A DNA stretch of 43,679 bases. Source: Flavihumibacter solisilvae (GTDB lineage: Bacteria; Bacteroidota; Bacteroidia; Chitinophagales; Chitinophagaceae). The stretch's first letter is position 1; every line of letters begins with the position of its first letter. Both the position numbers and the translations under genes were made by a program. Positions 40,885 to 43,679 of this stretch are shown here, piece after piece. The notes under the pieces were generated by a model. It did not search any database, was not told the DNA's origin, and saw only the letters and a program-made list of their open reading frames with translations. The DNA lies in the NCBI RefSeq assembly GCF_000814475.1, contig NZ_JSVC01000032.1:1-43679 (forward strand), in the 5' to 3' direction.

Positions 40885-43679
40885 TTATCGTAGTAAAACT
40901 GAGTTACCACTGCGTTTAATAATACTTCCGTCCATGCCAACTGCCTCAACGGTCCATGTATAAGCATCCATAATTTGCGGTTGTCCATTGAAGATGCCGT
41001 CCCAGCCCGAGCCGATTACATTTGTTTCAAATAACAGTTTACCCCACCTGTTGAATACCCTGAAGTACTTCAATTCCTTAATACATACTGTTAATGGGTA
41101 CAGCCTGTCGTTATGTCCATCCGCATTCGGTGACCATGCCTTAGGTACAAAAAGGTCAGATTTACATTCTGTTGGTGTTTGCCTGATTCTAACCATCAGG
41201 GTATCGACAATCTGGCATCCTCCGCCTGTTGTGATCCGGATGCGATATTCTGTTGCCTGATTGTACCTGAATATGGGCGTTCTGCTGGATGGTGTATTTA
41301 AACCAACTGGAGGCATCCACTGATAAGTCATGTTGTTGCCCAGGTCTCTGGCAGTGAGCTGCAATGGCACATTTGCTTCGGCAAATACTGTTGGATACCG
41401 TATAGCCTGCACTTCCTTAATTACTGTAATATCAACTTTTACCGATTTAGTAAATGAACAACCGCTCTGTGATGACGCTTTGATATAATACGTGCCGCTT
41501 TCAGAAATTGCAGCAGGGTTCTGCAGCGGAATTGTGTTTGCTGCGTCAGCCCAATAAGTATAAGTCAATCCCGGATCACTGCCGGCAGTGATTGCCGGAG
41601 ATGTGAGGTCGATCGTAGCCGGTGCGCACACCTGCGCAGGATTGGTAACAACAAATGTTGATGCTGACGTAAGGAATGACACATTAACCGGTTTGATATT
41701 AAAGCATCCGTCAACTGTTGTCGCTTTGATGTAATATGTTCCGGCGGTGCCGATGGACTGTGGATTATTTAAAGGATTAGTTGCAGATTGATTTGTCCAA
41801 TAGGTGAAGGTCAGACCTGCATCACTGCCTGAAGTAACCGAAGGATTTGTCAGATCAACAGTACCTGGAGAGCATACCGCAGGTGGGTTAGAGATTTGCA
41901 ATGCCGGCGAAGCAACAATAGACACCACCACTGGTTGAATGGAAGAACAACCAGCCGCATTAGTGGCTTTAATATAATATGTTCCGGCTGAAGTAATGAA
42001 GTTCGGATTGCTTAACGGAACTGTAGCCGCTTCGTTGGTCCAATATGAGTATTGAAGTCCCGGTTCACTGCCTAATGTAACAGCAGAAGTAGTAAGGTCT
42101 GCGACAGTACAGGTAGTTACCGGGTGAGTGATGAGTGATACGTTGTCCTGAGACTGAGATATAGTAAATGAACCGAGTGCAGTACATCCATTAGCATCAG
42201 TTACTACGACAGAGTATGTTCCAGCAGGAATATTATTAAGATCTTCCGTGGTCGCATTGAAGCCGGCTGGCCCAGTCCACCTATATTCATAAGGCGCTGA
42301 ACCGTTACCATTAACTATTAGATCAATTGAACCATTGCTTGTACATGACACATCCTGCGCCCTGTAATTGAGAGTCGTTGTCGTGATAAGGTGACCGACT
42401 GTTATTTTGGCCAAGGCGGTACAGCCATTAGCGTCAGTAACGGTTACTGCATAGTCGCCAGCCTCCAGATTGCTTAGGTCTTCGGTGGTTGCAGTGAAGC
42501 CACCTGGACCGCTCCACTTATATTGATATGGCGATGTACCGTTTCCATTAACGATGAGGTCGATCGTGCCATTTGAAGTTGTGCAAACAGCATCAACTAC
42601 TTTTTGATTAATTGTAATAGTAGTGTTTTGCTGGCCGACAGTTACAGACTTGGTGGCGTTACATCCATTTGCGTTTACTACAGTGACTATGTAGTCACCT
42701 GGGATCAGTCCCCTGAAAATGTTCTCGTCCTGGAAGTTAATACCATCAATGCTATACCTGATTCCGTTTCCTTGTGCCGGAGATGTAACAACTACGGATC
42801 CAGACGCGGCAATGCAGGAGGCGTCGGACACAACAACAGATGGTATAAATTCCGGATACACTCCCAGGATCAGGGTTACAATGGAATCGCAACCTGCTGA
42901 ACTAGTCAGTTTTACCTGATAAGTGCCAGCCTCGGAAATGCTAGTACCGTTCCAGTTAAAGGGCAGTTGGTTGGAGCAGAACGTCAGGTTAGTTGTGCTG
43001 GTCAGTACGGTGTTAACCGTCAGGATAAGTGTGGCGATTGAATCACAACCTGCCGTGCTGGTCAATTTAACTTCATATGTTCCTGCTTCAGAATAAGTAT
43101 TTCTGTTCCAGCTGTACGGCAACTGGCTGGTACAGATGGTGGCATTGGTAGTACTGGTCAGGGTTTCATTTACCACCAGGTTCAGGGTAGCAATAGAATC
43201 GCAACCGGCTGCACTAACAAATGTCCTTTCATAAGTACCGGCAGTGGTATAGGTCTCGCCATTCCAGCTATAGGGCAACTGGCTCGCACAGATGGTGGCA
43301 TTGGTAATGCTGGTCAGGGTTTCATTTACCACCAGGTTCAGGGTAGCAATAGAATCACAACCCGCTGCACTCACAAAAGTCCTTTCATAAGTACCGGCAG
43401 TGGTATAGGTCTCTCCATTCCAGCTGTATGGCAACTGGCTCGCACAGATCACTACGTCTGTAGTGCTGGTCAAGGTCTCGTTAACCACCAGGTTCAACGT
43501 AGCAATAGAGTCGCAACCCGCTGCACTAACCAGGGGAACTGTATAGGTTCCTGCAGTTGTATATATCTCACTATTCCAGCTATAGGGTAACTGGCTGGTA
43601 CAGATGGTGACATTGGCAGTGCTGGTCAAGATCTCGTTAACCACCAGGTTCAACGTTGCAATGGAATCGCAACCCGCTG
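40885..43679 (-). CDS. Giant repetitive T9SS substrate with gliding-motility C-terminal domain, 5' end cut off
   Basis: Cell-surface protein of at least 930 residues whose N terminus lies beyond the right edge; the frame stays open to the last base. From that edge inward there are five full 52-residue repeats (each with SQLPYSWN, AGTY and AGCDSIATL), one bridging domain, two SprB-type repeats of about 80 residues (NGNG-x-x-PY-x-Y-x-W-[ST]-GP, then VTDANGC), three repeats of about 80 residues with Y-W-[TA]-[ND] and GTYYIKA, and a C-terminal CHU_C domain (PKAWSPNADGHNDRL, FRVFNRWGKLLFE, DAYTWTVEA), which is a type B T9SS sorting signal. It is an adhesin- or SprB-like surface filament protein, probably secreted with the adjacent PorP/SprF protein. 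Confidence 0.92.
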   Translation of the reverse strand, partial: AGCDSIATLNLVVNEILTSTANVTICTSQLPYSWNSEIYTTAGTYTVPLVSAAGCDSIATLNLVVNETLTSTTDVVICASQLPYSWNGETYTTAGTYERTFVSAAGCDSIATLNLVVNETLTSITNATICASQLPYSWNGETYTTAGTYERTFVSAAGCDSIATLNLVVNETLTSTTNATICTSQLPYSWNRNTYSEAGTYEVKLTSTAGCDSIATLILTVNTVLTSTTNLTFCSNQLPFNWNGTSISEAGTYQVKLTSSAGCDSIVTLILGVYPEFIPSVVVSDASCIAASGSVVVTSPAQGNGIRYSIDGINFQDENIFRGLIPGDYIVTVVNANGCNATKSVTVGQQNTTITINQKVVDAVCTTSNGTIDLIVNGNGTSPYQYKWSGPGGFTATTEDLSNLEAGDYAVTVTDANGCTALAKITVGHLITTTTLNYRAQDVSCTSNGSIDLIVNGNGSAPYEYRWTGPAGFNATTEDLNNIPAGTYSVVVTDANGCTALGSFTISQSQDNVSLITHPVTTCTVADLTTSAVTLGSEPGLQYSYWTNEAATVPLSNPNFITSAGTYYIKATNAAGCSSIQPVVVSIVASPALQISNPPAVCSPGTVDLTNPSVTSGSDAGLTFTYWTNQSATNPLNNPQSIGTAGTYYIKATTVDGCFNIKPVNVSFLTSASTFVVTNPAQVCAPATIDLTSPAITAGSDPGLTYTYWADAANTIPLQNPAAISESGTYYIKASSQSGCSFTKSVKVDITVIKEVQAIRYPTVFAEANVPLQLTARDLGNNMTYQWMPPVGLNTPSSRTPIFRYNQATEYRIRITTGGGCQIVDTLMVRIRQTPTECKSDLFVPKAWSPNADGHNDRLYPLTVCIKELKYFRVFNRWGKLLFETNVIGSGWDGIFNGQPQIMDAYTWTVEAVGMDGSIIKRSGNSVLLR
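42879..43658 (-). repeat. Five in-register 156-bp coding repeats
   Basis: The same landmark (the CAATagAATC-type start of the DSIAT codons) recurs at 42879, 43035, 43191, 43347, 43503 and 43659, exactly 156 bp apart each time, with a sixth unit cut by the window end. The units near 43191 and 43347 are close to identical over most of their length, while the one at 42879 is most diverged, pointing to recent duplication or gene conversion in the distal units. Confidence 0.9.

Noticed and set aside
1-43679. tRNA, rRNA, CRISPR, prophage or insertion sequence
   Set aside because: No cloverleaf, rRNA signature, spaced direct-repeat array outside coding repeats, transposase or terminal inverted repeats were recognised by eye; a tRNAscan or ISfinder run would be the decisive check.

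Overview
The window looks like a Bacteroidota chromosome, most likely from the family Chitinophagaceae. The evidence is a SusC/SusD pair with a FecR anti-sigma factor and an ECF sigma factor, two stand-alone FtsX/MacB-type permeases of about 800 residues, a PorP/SprF protein beside a giant protein with a gliding-motility C-terminal domain (type IX secretion), a propeller-type LytS histidine kinase with a LytTR regulator, and several sites resembling the Bacteroidota promoter TTG-N19-TAnnTTTG. Genes are tightly packed, with several overlaps. I see no rRNA, tRNA, CRISPR array, prophage or insertion sequence. Both ends cut genes: a sensor kinase on the left and a repetitive adhesin-like protein on the right.

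Layout. 1-3799: sensor kinase and response regulator. 3914-6872: small secreted protein, an overlapping HipA-like kinase/DUF3037 pair, and a PQQ-type propeller protein. 6873-7177: intergenic region with four 11-bp tandem repeats. 7178-10571: TonB-dependent receptor plus PepSY membrane protein, probably siderophore iron uptake. 10568-13657: small secreted protein and FtsX-type permease. 13672-19587: esterase, truncated haemoglobin, berberine-bridge-like oxidase with a DUF4242-adenylyl cyclase, PepSY-like protein, Gfo/Idh/MocA oxidoreductase and VOC protein, closed by a strong terminator. 19785-32401: the main point of interest. 32478-36364: second FtsX-type permease, PhnA-like zinc-ribbon protein, lipoprotein. 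36374-38190: two unrecognised tandem paralogues. 38276-39799: sulfatase. 39852-43679: PorP/SprF protein and the T9SS substrate.

The main candidate for something new is an apparent eight-gene, 12-kb operon on the minus strand from 32401 down to 20317: FecR, SusC with an STN signalling domain, SusD, an exported Gfo/Idh/MocA protein, an MFS transporter, a Rieske non-haem iron oxygenase resembling glycine-betaine demethylases, a NirB-like flavoprotein with its own BFD-type [2Fe-2S] domain, and a double-SIS sugar isomerase/deaminase-like protein. The last four genes overlap or nearly touch. The ECF sigma factor lies at the far end, convergent with the SIS gene. It reads as a polysaccharide-utilisation-type uptake system joined to a self-sufficient two-protein Rieske oxygenase, which suggests oxidative demethylation or hydroxylation of an imported (amino)sugar derivative. 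The substrate is inferred, not shown.

A second notable signal is a 29-bp element made of two CGGACAR direct repeats exactly 21 bp apart, found about 90-95 bp upstream of both FtsX-type permease genes although they lie 24 kb apart. It looks like one regulator's operator. The 21-bp period fits LytTR regulators, one of which is encoded at the left end, but other regulators are possible.
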